The notes beneath the pieces are model-generated. The model was given only the letters and a program-made list of their open reading frames with translations. It was not told where the DNA came from and ran no database searches. Of a DNA stretch of 64,000 bases, positions 33,130 to 45,617 are shown in pieces; position 1 is the first letter of the stretch, and each line of letters starts with the position of its first letter. The stretch covers positions 1,867,501 through 1,931,500 of the forward strand of contig CM064713.1 of NCBI GenBank assembly GCA_032717465.1. The letters run 5' to 3'. This stretch comes from Coenobita brevimanus. Lineage: Eukaryota; Arthropoda; Malacostraca; Decapoda; Coenobitidae. A program made the position numbers and the translations under genes.

Positions 33130-33673
33130 CCATCCACATCCACCCATAGCCACCTAGACCCACCCACACCGATATATAGCCACCCACACCCAAATATATG
33201 CATCCGCACCCACCTACGCGCAGCGTCAGTCATTCACAACTATCCACGTGCACTCAGTCCCACCTACACCCAATCATATTTATGTACACTGAACAGAAAC
33301 CTCCTACACTCATCTACACCAAAATTGGTCAACTCACCCACAATTACCAACACTCATTCACTGCGTAACCACTCAGACCAAACTGCACCCACCTAGACTC
33401 ACCCACTCTTACCTATACCATCCAACACCCACCAAAGAACTCCTACACCTGCCTACTCCCACGTACACCCACTTACACCCACTTAAACCCACCCTCTTCC
33501 CTCGTACCTCTTCCTTAGCAATTTATTTCTCAATTTCAGTTTAGTGTTCTCTTCTATGATATTAATATTGTTTTGATACCGAAATTATTTGTATCAACAT
33601 CATACCAGCAGATACTGAAGGATTATGTGCAAAATAAATCACTTTAGAAAAGGGATAGCAATAAGAGTCCAGC

Positions 33674-35521
33674 GTCTGCGTTGCCATGGAGACCATTTGT
33701 TTCCCCGTCACAGGAGCGACATCAGAACCACCCTTCTGCCTCGGTGGCCGACATAAAAATGACGATATTTCCACTAATTTATCGTTTAGGACTGTTTCTT
33801 TGGTGCAGACGGGTGGCTGTACCGATATTACAATACCGACAATACTTATTTATTGTCTGTATAGTTGAATAACGTTACTTAAAGCTAAAATGACGTGCTT
33901 ACCAATGTTACCAACTGTAAAAGTATCCTTGGTCTCTGATTTTGGTTCGAGATTAAACCGCTGTATTAAAGACCGCTAGTTTCTCTGACATATTTCGTCC
34001 GTGCTGTCTTAGCGGTCATAATCTAAAACCATTCTGTGTGATATTCTCGTTTCTCGATTGACTGAGTTTATGACATGCAATTTCCTGAGACAGCCTGTGA
34101 TCTGGTAATTGTGTGGGGTGATGCGAGGGTGTGAGGGTTGTAGGGCCGTATTCGTAAATGATCTTATCCATTTCTTACGATAAATATTCATCTATAGAAG
34201 TGAATCGGTATCAGAAATCGGTCTGTATGGACGTATTTCCAGCTAAATATTCACCCTGGATTGGTTATGAAATGTTTGGGCGATATACGAGTGAAAACAA
34301 AAGGCTTTTGTACACGGGTAAAAGTCGAGAAATTTTATTAATATTACGTCATATTTTGTTGGAACTTAATTAGTCACGTCAGCTAATGTGGTCCTAATGT
34401 ACACCTAATGTCTGGTTGAACTGCACTACATCACTATACACAAATTACTATGTTTTGTAGTCACATAAGTTGATAATAATATTACAAAATGGATGAACGG
34501 CGCTAAGGTAATATTATTTTAATTCTGACGTCATTTTCAGGGAGTTGTTGTTAAGTGTGTCAGGTTGTGATACTAAGAAGCGAAACCCTTGCAAGTAAAT
34601 AATTCGCTGAAGAACTTTTTGTGGCTGTCTCTGGTATCATTATTAGGTAATTTTGGAGGCTGGTATTCCGCCTGAAGGTGGTATAGAATGGGCTCTTTGC
34701 GTATACTGGGAATAGGACAAAGTTATCTCTTAAAGAAAAATAATCGCAAAGATATCACTCTGGTAATTTCTGTGTGCGTGTGTCTCCCTGACCCAACATG
34801 GATGCCAAAGACTGCTAATTCTACTTTCATAATTTCAGCAGCAAAATCCAGAACTGTGGCTGTTTTTTAGCGCTGTTTGAGGTATTTATCGCTGATAATA
34901 TACGGTATTTGACCCTCCTGATATGCTGTTGTGGCTGTGTTAGTGAAAATAAAGTCATATAAGAGTGTAGTTGAAACACGCAGGTTATTTAACCTCGTCG
35001 AGTTGACTCATTGAAGCAGCTCGCCCAAGGGCGTTTTTGAGTTCGACCGAAACCTCGAGGTCTCACAACACTATACAGTTCCCAGATCTCAGTGTGCTGG
35101 GCATTTACGAATTATATAATTATTACAACATGAGCAATCATAAAATTAAGATCTGTGGGATAAGTACTTGCTTTCTTACAAATATTAAAACTCCGTGAAC
35201 TCTAAGCTCACTCTGAACTAGGAGTCTTAGTTATTTCTATGATTTACGATCGGGGCAGGAGGATAATATTCTTAATTTACTTGGTAACTCTGTACAGCTC
35301 TTTATTTTGGCTTAAATAATCTTTATTGTTTACAAAGGCAAAATATAAGTGATGCAAGTATTGTAATATCCATATACCCTCCCACCTTTACCAAAGAAAC
35401 AATCCAGAAAGATAGAATAATGGAAATATCGTCATTTTTATGTTGGCCACCGAGGAGAGTGGATGACAGGGACGTGGCTGGTGCTGGCGGGAAAACGAGT
35501 GATTTCCATGGCAACGCAGAC
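33674..35521. mobile_element. 1.85-kb element with about 200-bp inverted ends, in U1
   Basis: The left end GTCTGCGTTGCCATGGAGACC and the right end, in reverse complement, GTCTGCGTTGCCATGGAAATC start alike. Similarity continues for about 200 bases, including ACATAAAAATGACGATATTTCC and GGTGGC on both sides. The interior has no long frame. The pair at 38183-40021 is nearly identical. It could be a non-autonomous DNA or foldback transposon. I did not find clear target duplications outside the ends. Confidence 0.55.
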
Positions 35522-36029
35522 TCAAGTTGAATATCAAAAATATTTTCTGTTTACAGAGTGTGTGGGTATGGGTAGGTGTAGATGGGAGTTGATGGGTGTA
35601 CTTCGGTGTGGGTGGGGGTATATGAGTGTGAGTGTGTGTAAGTGTGCTGGGATAGGCGTTGATGGGTGTTGGTTTGTGTGGGTGAGTGTGCGTGGTTGTA
35701 GGTGGGCGTGGATGAATGTAGGTCGGTGTGGACGGATGTCAGTAGGTGTAAATGGTCGTGGCTGGGTGTAGTTGGGCATGGATGCGTGCAGTGGTTGTTT
35801 TGATTAAGGTAGGTGTAGGTGTGTGTGGGTAGGTGTGGTTGGGTGTGGGGTGCATAGGTGTTAGGGTTTGTGTTAGTAGTAACTGGTGTGAATGGCTGGG
35901 TGTAGGTGTGAATGGCTGGGTGTAGGTGTGAATGGCTGGGTGTAGGGTGAAGTTGGGTGTAGGGTGAAGTTGGGTGTTTGTGAGTGTTGGTGTGTTTATA
36001 AGTATGTAGTGGTTGTGAGGAGAAGGAGA

Positions 36030-36240
36030 GGAAATCCAAGGGTAAAGTGCATAGTGAAAGACTGACTAGGAGTGTGGTGACATGAGGTTGTTGGGGAGGA
36101 AGAAATGAAGAACGAAAACGAGTTGGACAGATAAGATGAGCGATAATTCAAGAGAAGGAGGTGTGCAGTGGGAAGAGGTGTCGTTGCTGAATAGGGATAA
36201 AGTCTTTTAGAAGTCGTTTACCCAGGAAAACTGCCGATAC
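36030..36240 (+). pseudogene. LINE 3'-end remnant in U2
   Basis: A SERLTRSVVT stretch is followed after a stop by NEERKRVGQIR and a decayed EGSLLNRDK-like end. This is the same remnant as in U1 at 31680. Confidence 0.45.
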
Positions 36241-36255
36241 TATGCAGCATCAGAT

Positions 36256-36768
36256 TAGTGGCGTAGCAGACCACTAGTGGGGCCAAGTCCTAATCTGGGG
36301 GGGCCAGGGTGTGGCCATGTCCTAATCTGGGGGGCCAATTTGGGGCCATGTCCTGGGCCAAGATGCGGCCAAGTCCTAATCTGGGGGGCCAGGGTGTGGC
36401 CATGTCCTAATCTGAAGGGGCCAGGGTGGGGCCATGTCCTAATCTGGGGGGGCCAGGGTGGGGCCATGTCCTAATCTGGGGGGCCAAGGTGGGGCCATGT
36501 CCTAATCCGGGGGGGCCCGGGTTGGGCCATGTCCTAATCTGGGGGGGCCAATTTGGGGTCATGTCCTAATCTGGGGGGGCCAAGGTGGGGCCGAGTGCTA
36601 ATCTGGGGGGGCCAAGGTGGGGCCGAGTGCTAATCTGGGGGGGGGGGTGGAATTGGCAATAAGTCTTTACACATTAAGTTAACATAAATGTCAAAAGTGG
36701 AGAGTAGGGAGGGGGGCCAAGGGTCTGGTTTGGGGGGTCCCCAGCCCCCCTCCCCGGCTCTGCCACTT
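36256..36768. mobile_element. hAT-like non-autonomous element 1 in U2 (expanded)
   Basis: The element begins TAGTGGCGTAGCAG and ends GGCTCTGCCACTT. Flanks are CATCAGAT on the left and CGTCAGAC on the right, the diverged form of the U1 duplication. It is about twice the length of the U1 copy because an inner unit of about 31 bases (TAATCTGGGGGGCCAAGG, then TGGGGCCATGTCC) is repeated about ten times at 36280-36640. Confidence 0.68.
36280..36645. repeat. G-rich minisatellite, unit about 31 bases
   Basis: About ten tandem units each contain runs of six or seven G and a GGGGCC, inside the hAT-like element. The + strand has strong potential for G-quadruplexes. U1 has only about three units. Confidence 0.85.
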
Positions 36769-36821
36769 CGTCAGACGAAGGTAAATACTTGATAATATTT
36801 ATACTCACGTTCTCTTACCAG

Positions 36822-36931
36822 CGTCTCAGGTGGCGGTCACAGCACCGCTACAGAGGACATCAGTCATCACCTGTGCCCAAATACCCACCACTAGATCCGA
36901 AGACTTGGCTGTATACAGCTTCGTTAATAAG
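36822..36931 (+). other. Exon-like 110-bp segment in U2
   Basis: Acceptor ACGTTCTCTTACCAG and donor AAG/GTATGT are kept, as is the open frame (SQVAVTAPLQRTSVITC, then LAVYSFVNK). See the U1 counterpart at 32241-32350 for the comparison. Confidence 0.3.
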
Positions 36932-37347
36932 GTATGTTTGGTGGCACTGTTTTATATACATACAATACATAAATACATGCATACATACGTACATACATAC
37001 ATACATACTACAGCGTACAGTACTGTATATACTGTACATATAAACTCAGCATTTCATGTAGATGGATGTGGAGGGACATTGATACACAGGAAGTAAGAGT
37101 GGATACAAAGTCGTGCTTGTGGGCATAAAATGTTGGTGGATTTGGATAGATAGCCATGCCTATGCATACACCCATCTTCAACCCACCCAACACCTACCCA
37201 CCCATCACCTACCATCATCTTCCCACCCGTCACCTACCCATCCATCTTTACCTACCCACCCAACACCTACACATCCATCACCAACCCACCCATCTTCGTC
37301 TACACACAGCCACTCACTTTCATCTTCACCAAGTCACATCCATCCAC

Positions 37348-37547
37348 CAGTGGCGTAGCCAGGTCTTGATAAATGGAGGGGTAGAGGGCGAAGGTATAGC
37401 CAGACCCTCATCTCGGTGGTGGGGGGGGGAGGGGAATAGCTATAGAATATGCACATTATAAATAAAGCGAAGTTTCAGTGGTTGACGAATTGGGGGGCGG
37501 CAAGGGTCTGACTGGGGGGCCGGGTACCCTGCATATCTACGCCACTG
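37348..37547. mobile_element. hAT-like non-autonomous element 2 in U2
   Basis: The element is 200 bases, starts CAGTGGCGTAGCCAGG and ends ATCTACGCCACTG. It is flanked by CCATCCAC on the left and CCGTCCAC on the right (7 of 8 match). The terminal inverted repeats are better preserved than in U1. It inserted into C/A satellite. Confidence 0.72.
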
Positions 37548-38182
37548 CCGTCCACATCCACCCACACCCACCTAGATCCACCCGCACCCATATACATCCA
37601 TGCACACCCACATACTACTACCCGATCCCACATACATCCATTTACACTCACCTAGTCACATACACATGCATCTACATTCACCCATGCCCACATACTGTAC
37701 ATCCATTCATACCCACATACGTCCACCAACAACCACATCCATCCATCCACATACATCCACCCAACACCACAGCCACTCGGATTCAGCAAAGCCTACCTAC
37801 ATTCACTCACAGTTACCTACACTGACCTTCTCATACCAACACCCACCTGAATTCATTCACAATTAACTTCACCCATTCACTGCATAACCTCTCAAGCCAA
37901 ACTACATCCACCTACACCCACCTACTCTTACCTACACCACCCAACACCCACTTAAAAATCCCTACACCTACCTACACCCACGTACACCCACTTACACCCA
38001 CCCTCTTCTCTCGCACCTCTTCCTTATCGATATATTTCTTGTATTTCAACTTGGTGTTCACTTCTGTGACAATAATGTTTTGATACCGAATTTATTTGTA
38101 TCAGTATCATACAAGTAGATACTGAAGGGTTATATGCAGAATAAATCACTATAGAAAAGGTATAACAATAATACAGTCCAGC

Positions 38183-40021
38183 GTCTGCGTTGCCATGGAG
38201 ACCATTTGTTTCCCCGCCCACAGGAGAGTTATACGAGCCACCCTCTCCTCTCGGTGGCCGACATAAAAATGACGATATTTCCACTATTTTATCGTTTAGG
38301 ACTGTTTCTTTGATGCAGACAGGTGGCTGTACCGATATTACAATACAGACAATACTTATATATTGACTGTATAGTTGAATAACGTTACTTAAAGCTAAAA
38401 TGATGTGCTTACCAATGTTACCAACTGTAAATGTACCCTTGATCTTTGATTTCGGTTCGAGATTAAACGGATATATTAAAGACCGCTAGTTTCTCTTACA
38501 TATTTCGTCTGTGCTGTCTTAGCGGTCATAATCTAAAACCATTCTATGAGATATTCTTGTTTCTCGGTTGATTGAATTTATGACATTCAATTTCCTGAGA
38601 CAGCCTGTGATCTGGTAATTGTGTGGGGTGATGCGAGGGGGTGAGGGTTGTAGGGCCGTATTCGTAAATGATCTTAACCATTTATTACGATAAAAAATCA
38701 TCTATAGAAGTGAATCGGTATCAGAAATCGGTCTGTATGGACGTATTTCCAGCTAAATATTCACCCTGGATTGGTTGTGAAATGTTTGGGTGATATACGA
38801 GTGAAAACAAAAGGCTTCTGTACACGGGTAAAAGTCGAGAAATTTTATTAATATTACGTCATATTTTGTTGGAACTTAATCAGTCACGACAGCTAATGTG
38901 GTCCTAATGTGCACCTGATGTCTGGTTGAACTGCACTACATAACTATACACAAATTACTATGTTTTGTAGTCACATAAGTTGATAATAATATTACAAAAT
39001 GGATGAACGGCGCTAAGGTAATATTATTTTAATTCTGACGTCATTTTCAGGGAGTTGTTGTTAAGTGTGTCAGGTTGTGATACTAAGAAGCGAAACCCTT
39101 GCAAGTAAATAATTCGTTGAAGGACTTTTTGTGGCTGTCTCTGGTATCATTATTAGGTAATTTTGGAGGCTGGTATTCCGCCTGAAGGTGGTATAGAATG
39201 GGCTCTTTGCGTATACAGGGAATAGGACAAGTTATCTCTTAAAGGAAAATAATCGCAAAGATATCACTCTGGTAATTTCTGTGTGCGTGTGTCTCCCTGG
39301 CCCAACATGGATGCCAAAGACTGCCAATTCTACTTTCATGATTTCAGCAGAAAAATCCAGAACTGTGGCTGTTTTTTAGCGCTGTTTGAGGTACTTATCG
39401 CTGATAATATACGGTATTTGACCCTCCTGATATGCTGTTGTGGCTGTATTAGTGAAAATAAAGTCATATAAGAGTGTAGTTGAAACACGCAAGTTATCTG
39501 ACCTCGCCGAGTTGAAGCAAGGAAACAGCTCGACCAAAGGCGTTTTTGAGTTCGACCGAAACCTCGAGGTCTCACAACACTATGCAGTTCCCAGATCTCA
39601 GTTTGCTGGGCATTTACGAATTTATCTAATTATTACAACATGAGTGATCATAAAATTAAGGGCAGTGGCATAAGTATTTGCGTTCTTACAAATATTTATC
39701 ACCGTGAACTCTAAGATCGCCATAAACTAGAAACCTTATTTTTTTTTTAATGATTTATGCGCGAAGCAGGAAGCTCATAGTCTTAATTTACTTGGCAACT
39801 CTGTGCAGCTCTTTATTTTGGCTTAAATAATCTTTATTGTCTACAAAGGCAAAATATAAGTGATGGAAGTATTGTAATATCCATATACCCACCCGCCTGT
39901 ACCAAGGAAACAGTCCAGAAAGATAAAATAATGGAAACATCGTCATTTTTATGTTGGCCACCGTGGAGAGAGGATGACTGGGACGACGCGTCGCTGTGTT
40001 GGTCTCCATGGCAACGCACAC
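38183..40021. mobile_element. 1.85-kb element with inverted ends, in U2
   Basis: This is the near-identical partner of 33674-35521. The right end in reverse complement reads GTGTGCGTTGCCATGGAGACC, closer to the left end than in U1. It is followed directly by the G/T satellite of the third unit. Confidence 0.55.
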
Positions 40022-40045
40022 TCGGTCACACGCAAAAACACTCGC

Positions 40046-40630
40046 TGTTCTGAGTGAGTGTGGCTGGATGTAAGTCGGTTTAGGTGGGTATGGGTGGGTG
40101 AAGTGAGGTGTAGTTGGGTGTAGGTGGATGTGACTAGGTGTGGTAAGTGTTGAGGGACGTGGAGGTGTTTATGGGTAGGTGTGGGTATGGGCGGGCGTAA
40201 GTGGATGTAGGTGGATGTAGCCAGGTGTGGGTAGGTGTATTTGACCGAGGTTGGGTGTAGGTGGGCATGAATCGGTGTAGGTGGTTATAGAGGGGTGTCT
40301 GTAGGTTTCAGCATTTGCATGTGGATCTGGATGGGTGTAGGTGAATGTGGGTAGGTTTAAATAGGTTTAGATGGATTTACGAGGGTGGGGTGGTGGGGAA
40401 GAAAAGGAGATACCATATGCAAAATGGAACATGGGAGATTTACTGTGAGTGAGCGAAAGGGAGGTGACTGAGGGAGAAAGAGAGGATGACAGAACGAGAT
40501 GGAGGGTTAAAATGCTGGAATATGTAAGGGAGCTTGAGGGTGTGTCCTGGGAAGAGGGATTGTTACTGAGTAGTAATATAAACTCCTGAAGGTCAATTTT
40601 CTTGAGCTTGTAAAACTCTACGCTCAAAAC
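40046..40630 (+). repeat. Truncated third composite unit U3
   Basis: G/T satellite (TGGATGTAAGTCGG, GGTGGGTATGGGTGGG) is followed by a LINE tail remnant (40430-40600) of the same kind as in U1 and U2. After that the similarity ends. The hAT-like elements and the 1.85-kb element are absent. Confidence 0.6.
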
Positions 40631-40849
40631 CCGCCACATTTCACCACCTGACGCTGAAGGGGGCGACCAAAATAACCTGCTTAGAGGACAAAATCAAAAT
40701 GTCAGCTGTTGGACCCGAAATGGTTGATTACGCAAAGTTACGTTATTAAAACATTTCAATGTTTGGAGTTTTATTGCTACATAATATGCTGTATTTAAAT
40801 TATACGTGAATAATAAGAGTTAATGTTGATGCGTATGTGAGTGTGGATA
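40631..40849. other. Short non-repetitive spacer
   Basis: A/T-rich sequence with nothing recognisable between U3 and the 32-bp tandem array. Confidence 0.4.
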
Positions 40850-41150
40850 GACAGTCATGCCTATGTAAATGGGTGTGGGTAGACAGTCGCGCCCATGTGA
40901 GTGGGTGTGGATGGACAGTCGCACCTATGTAAGTGAGTATGGACGGACAGTCGCACCTCCATAAGTGCGTGTGGATAGATAGTCGTGCCTATGTAAGTGA
41001 GTGTGGATAGATAGTCGTGCCTATGTAAGTGAGTGTGGATAGATAGTCGTGCCTATGTAAGTGAGTGTGGATAGATAGTCGTGCCTATGTAAGTGAGTGT
41101 GGATAGATAGTCGTGCCTATGTAAGTGAGTGTGGATAGACAGTCTTGTGT
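40850..41150 (+). repeat. 32-bp tandem array
   Basis: The unit begins GTGTGGATAGATAGTCGTGC and continues CTATGTAAGTGA. Five consecutive units are nearly identical, and three or four more diverged ones stand upstream. There are no spacers between units. Confidence 0.9.
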
Positions 41151-41169
41151 TTAAGTATACATGTAGGAG

Positions 41170-44100
41170 CGGAGTCAGTCATACACACAGTCATACCCAA
41201 CTACACCCACCCACAACCACTTATACCCACTTCCACCCACCTGCAATTACCCATAACCACCTACACGCACCTACACCCACTTCCACCCATCAACATCTAC
41301 CCACACCCATGTAAACCCACCTACACCCACTTCCACCCATCTGCATCCACCCATACCCATGTAAACTCACCCACACCCACTTCCATCCATCTACATTCAC
41401 CCACACCTATGTAAACCCACCCACATCCACTAACACCCACTTCCACCCATCTACATCCACCCACACACGTGTAAACCCACCTACACTCACTAGTACCCAC
41501 TTCCACCTATCAACATCCACCCATACCCGTTTAAACCTATCTACACCCATGAGCACCCACTTCCATCCATCTACATCTACCCACACCCATCCACACCTAC
41601 CCACACCCATCCACACCTACCCACACCAATCCATACCTGCCCTCACCCTTCTACACCCATCCACACCAACCCACACCCATCCACACCTACTCACACTCAT
41701 CTATACCCGCCCACACCCCTCTACACCCATCCACACCTACCCACACCCTTCCATAAATAGCTACACCCTTCGACACCTACCCACACCTTTCCAGATCCAT
41801 CCACACCTGCCCACAACCTTCCACACCTACACACACCCATCCACATCTACCCACAACCTTCTACACCTATCCACACTTTTCCAAACCTATCCACACACTT
41901 TCAGACCTACTCACACTTTTCCACACCTATCCACACCCATCCACACCTACCCACACCCTTCCACACCTACCCTCATCCATCCACATCTACCCACACCCTT
42001 CCACACCTACCCTCACCCATCCACACCTACCCACATCCATCCACACCTACCCACACCCTTCCACACCTATCCTCACCCATCTACACCTACCCACACCCTT
42101 CCACACCTACCCTCACCCATCCACACCTGCCCACACCCACCCACACTAATCCACACCTACCCACACCCTTCCACACCTATCCACACCAATCCACACCTAC
42201 CCTCACCCATCCACACCTACCTATACCCATCCACACTTACTCCCACCCATCCACAACTGCCCACATCCCTCCAGATCTACCCACACCCATCCACATCTAC
42301 CCATCCCCTTCCACACCTACCCATCTCCTTCCACATCTACCCTTACCCATCCACGCCTACCTAAACAATTCCACACCTACCCACACCCTTCCACACCTAC
42401 CCTCACCCATCTACACCTACCCACACCATTCCACACCTACCCACACCCTTCCACACATACCCGCACCCATCCACACCTACCCACACCCTACTACGATACA
42501 CCGTCCCATAACCTTCGACACCTACTCACACCCATCCACACCTGCCCACACCCTTTCATACCCACCTACACCCATCGACTCATAGCCACATCTTCCACAC
42601 CTACCCACACCTTTCCATACCCATCCATACACATGCACACCTATCCACATCCATCCCCAATTACTCACACATTTCCACACCTCCCCACAACCTTCCACAT
42701 CTACCCCCACCCATCCACACCTGCCCACACCCCTCCACATCTACCCACACCCATCCACACCTATCCATCCCTTTCCACACCTATCCACACCCATCCATGC
42801 CTACCCACACCCATCCATCCTTACCCACACCATCCACACCTACCCACACCTATCTACACCTAACCACAATCTTCTACACGTACCCACACTCTTCCATACC
42901 CACCCACACCCATGCACACGTACCCACATCCTTCCACATCTACACACATCCTGCCACACTACACACCCATCTACACCTACCCACACCTATCTACACCTAA
43001 CCACAATCTTCTACACGTACCCACACACTTTCATACCCACCCACACCCATGCACACTTACCCACATCCTTCCACACCTACCCACACCCTTCCCACCTACC
43101 TTCCCACAACCTTCCACACATGTGTACACTCCTCCACATCTACCCACACCCATCCACACCTACTGACACCCTTCCACACCTACACATACCCATCCACATC
43201 CTTCCACACCTATTCACATCCTCTCACACCTATCCACACCCATCCATACCTAACCTACACCCATCCACACCTACTCCCACACTTCTACATCTACACACAC
43301 CCATCCACACCTAACCACAATCTTCCACAAGTACCTACGCCGTTCCACACCCACCCACACCCATCCAAACCTGCCCACACATCTCCAGACCTACCCACTC
43401 CCATGCACAGCTAATCACAGTCTTCCCCACGTACCCCCACCCTTCCATACCCACCCAAACTCATCCACACCCTTCCTTACCTATCCACAACCTTCCACAC
43501 CTACCCACACCCTTCCATACCTACCCTCACCTATCTACTCCTACCTAGACCCATCCACACCTGTTCACACCTTTCTACATCTACCTCCACACCTACCCAC
43601 ACCGCTCCACATCTACCCACACCCATGCACACCTACCCATCTCCTTGCACACCTACCCACACCTATCCATACCTACCAGCACCCTTGCACACCTATCCAC
43701 AATCTTCCACACATACACTATTCCCTACCTGCCCACACCTATGCCCACCTACCCACACCCTTGTACACCTACAAACACCCACCCACACCTATCCACACCC
43801 TTCCACACCTACCTACCCACAACCTTCCACACCTGCTTACACCCCTCCACATCTACCTACACCCATCCACACCTGCCGACACCTCTTCACATCTATACAC
43901 ACTCATCCACATCCTTCTGCACCTATTCACACCTATCCACACCCACCTACCTACCCACAACCTTCCACACCTGCCTGCACCCCTCCACATCTACCTACAC
44001 CCATCCACACCTACCGACACCTCTTCACATCTATACACACTCATCCACATCCTTCCACACCTATTCACATCCTTTCACACCTATCCACACCCATCCATAC

Positions 44101-44614
44101 ATGACCCACACCCATCCATACCTGACCCACACCCATCCACACCTACCCCCACACTTCCACATCTACACACACCAATCCACACCTACCCACACCCATCCAC
44201 ACTTAACCACAATCTTCCACAAGTAGCTACGCCCTTTCATACCCATCCACATCCATCCATACCTGTCCACACACCTCCAGATCTACCCACATCCATGCAC
44301 AGTTCATCATAGTCTTCTACACCTACTCACACCCTTCCATACCAACCCACACCCATGCATACTTACCCACACCCTTCTACACCTATCCACAACCTTCCAC
44401 ACCCACCCACACCTTTCCATACCTATCTTCACCCATCCACACCTACCTAAACCCATCCACATCTGCCCACACCTTTCCACACCAACCCGCACTCATCCAT
44501 ACCTACCCACACCCTTGCACACCTATGCACACCAATCCACACATTCCACATCTTCCACACATACCCACACCCTCCCATACCCACTAACACCCATGCACAC
44601 CTACCCACACCCTT

Positions 44615-44671
<57 letters not shown>

Positions 44672-45340
44672 TCCACACCCTTTCACACCTATTCACACCC
44701 ATACATACCTACCCAAACTCTTCCACACCTACCCACACCCATCCACATCTATCCTATTCCATCCACGCCTGTCCACACCCTCCATACCCACCTACTCCCA
44801 TCCATACCAACTTATACTCACTCATACCTACCCACATCCATTAAAACCTACCTACACCCTTCCATATCCAACCACACCCATCCACATCTACCAACACCCA
44901 TCCACACCTGTCCATACTCTTTCACACCCACCCATACCCATCCAAACTATCCGCTCCATCCCCATCTACCCACAAGCTTCCACACGTACCCACACCCTTC
45001 TATACCCACCCACATCCATCCAAACCTACCCACACCCTTCCACACCTGCCCACAACATTCCACACCTACCTCCACCCATCCAGACCTACCCACACCCTCC
45101 ACACTTACCCACACCCTCCACACCTGCCTAGCCCATTCCACACCTACCTACACCCTTTTATACCTACCCTCACCCATCCATACCCACCCACACCCATCCA
45201 CACCTAACTGTCCCCTTCCACACTTACCCACACCTATGCACACCCTTCCAAATCTATCCACGCCCTTCCGTACCTATTCTTACCCTTCCATAGCTACCCA
45301 TACCTTTCTCCACCTGCCCACACTGATTCACAGGTGCGCC
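41170..45340 (+). repeat. C/A-rich satellite, about 4.2 kb
   Basis: The block consists of tandem variants of CCACACCTACCCACACCCATCC with local higher-order copies (for example the CTTCCACACCTACC series). G is almost absent on this strand over the whole block. Many frames stay open because of the 6- and 12-base periodicity and give His/Pro/Thr-rich products, which I regard as artefacts. An (AC)n run sits at 44616-44669. Confidence 0.9.
44616..44669. repeat. (AC)n microsatellite
   Basis: An uninterrupted CA dinucleotide run of about 27 units within the satellite. Confidence 0.95.
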
Positions 45341-45557
45341 ATCCTACACTCTACTATACCCATCCCCCATTTACCTATTTACATACACCCACAGCAATTT
45401 ATTCCCCCATTTGTTCCTTCGACAATATTTTTCGTGGTGTCTCGGCGAGTGTCCAATAGCAAATCATAACCCCCCTGTCCTGTACGGCGTAAATTAGTTC
45501 ATATTTCAATAATAGATGGCTCTGTTGCAGGTTTCACCGAGAGAACGGGAAGTTTCT

Positions 45558-45617
45558 GGCGGGAACGTGACGTCAGCCAGGCGGGAACGTGACGTCAGCC
45601 CTACGTGGACCAATCAG
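45558..45617 (+). promoter_or_regulatory. Doubled E2F-like/CRE motif pair plus CCAAT box
   Basis: Two consecutive 22-base copies (45558 and 45580) each contain GGCGGGAA, an E2F-type motif, and the palindrome TGACGTCA, a cAMP-response element. A forward CCAAT box (GACCAATCAG) follows at 45610. A TATA-like TTTATAA lies at 45684-45690 and an AATAAA at 45927-45932. The combination resembles an RNA polymerase II promoter, but no convincing product lies downstream. A 132-codon frame that overlaps the motifs has no recognisable domain. Confidence 0.45.

Larger units (their letters stand above)
31320..35545 (+). repeat. Composite tandem unit U1 (about 4.2 kb)
   Basis: The unit runs in order: G/T-rich satellite, LINE 3' remnant, hAT-like element 1, exon-like segment, (CATA)n, C/A satellite, hAT-like element 2, C/A satellite, and a 1.85-kb element with inverted ends. 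The same order repeats in U2 with an offset of about 4.5 kb. The last 2 kb are nearly identical between units and the satellites are diverged. Confidence 0.8.
35546..40045 (+). repeat. Composite tandem unit U2 (about 4.5 kb)
   Basis: The unit has the same module order as U1. Differences are a much longer G-rich minisatellite inside hAT-like element 1, and different lengths of the G/T and C/A satellite. Its 3' part (38040-40010) matches U1 33540-35520 at well above 90 percent by eye. Confidence 0.8.

Noticed and set aside
33562..33872. Short frames around 33.6-33.9 kb and their partners near 35.4, 38.1 and 39.9 kb
   Set aside because: The similarity among their products reflects the inverted ends of the 1.85-kb element and not a gene family.
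40850..41150. CRISPR-like array of 32-base direct repeats
   Set aside because: Units abut without spacers and the context is eukaryotic satellite.
41549..45131. Many His/Pro/Thr-rich and antisense Gly/Trp/Val-rich open frames
   Set aside because: They come from the 6- and 12-base periodic C/A satellite on both strands. No domain, no codon bias.
41170..45340. Telomeric repeat array
   Set aside because: The unit is a variable CCACACCTACC type, not the arthropod TTAGG or another known telomere unit.
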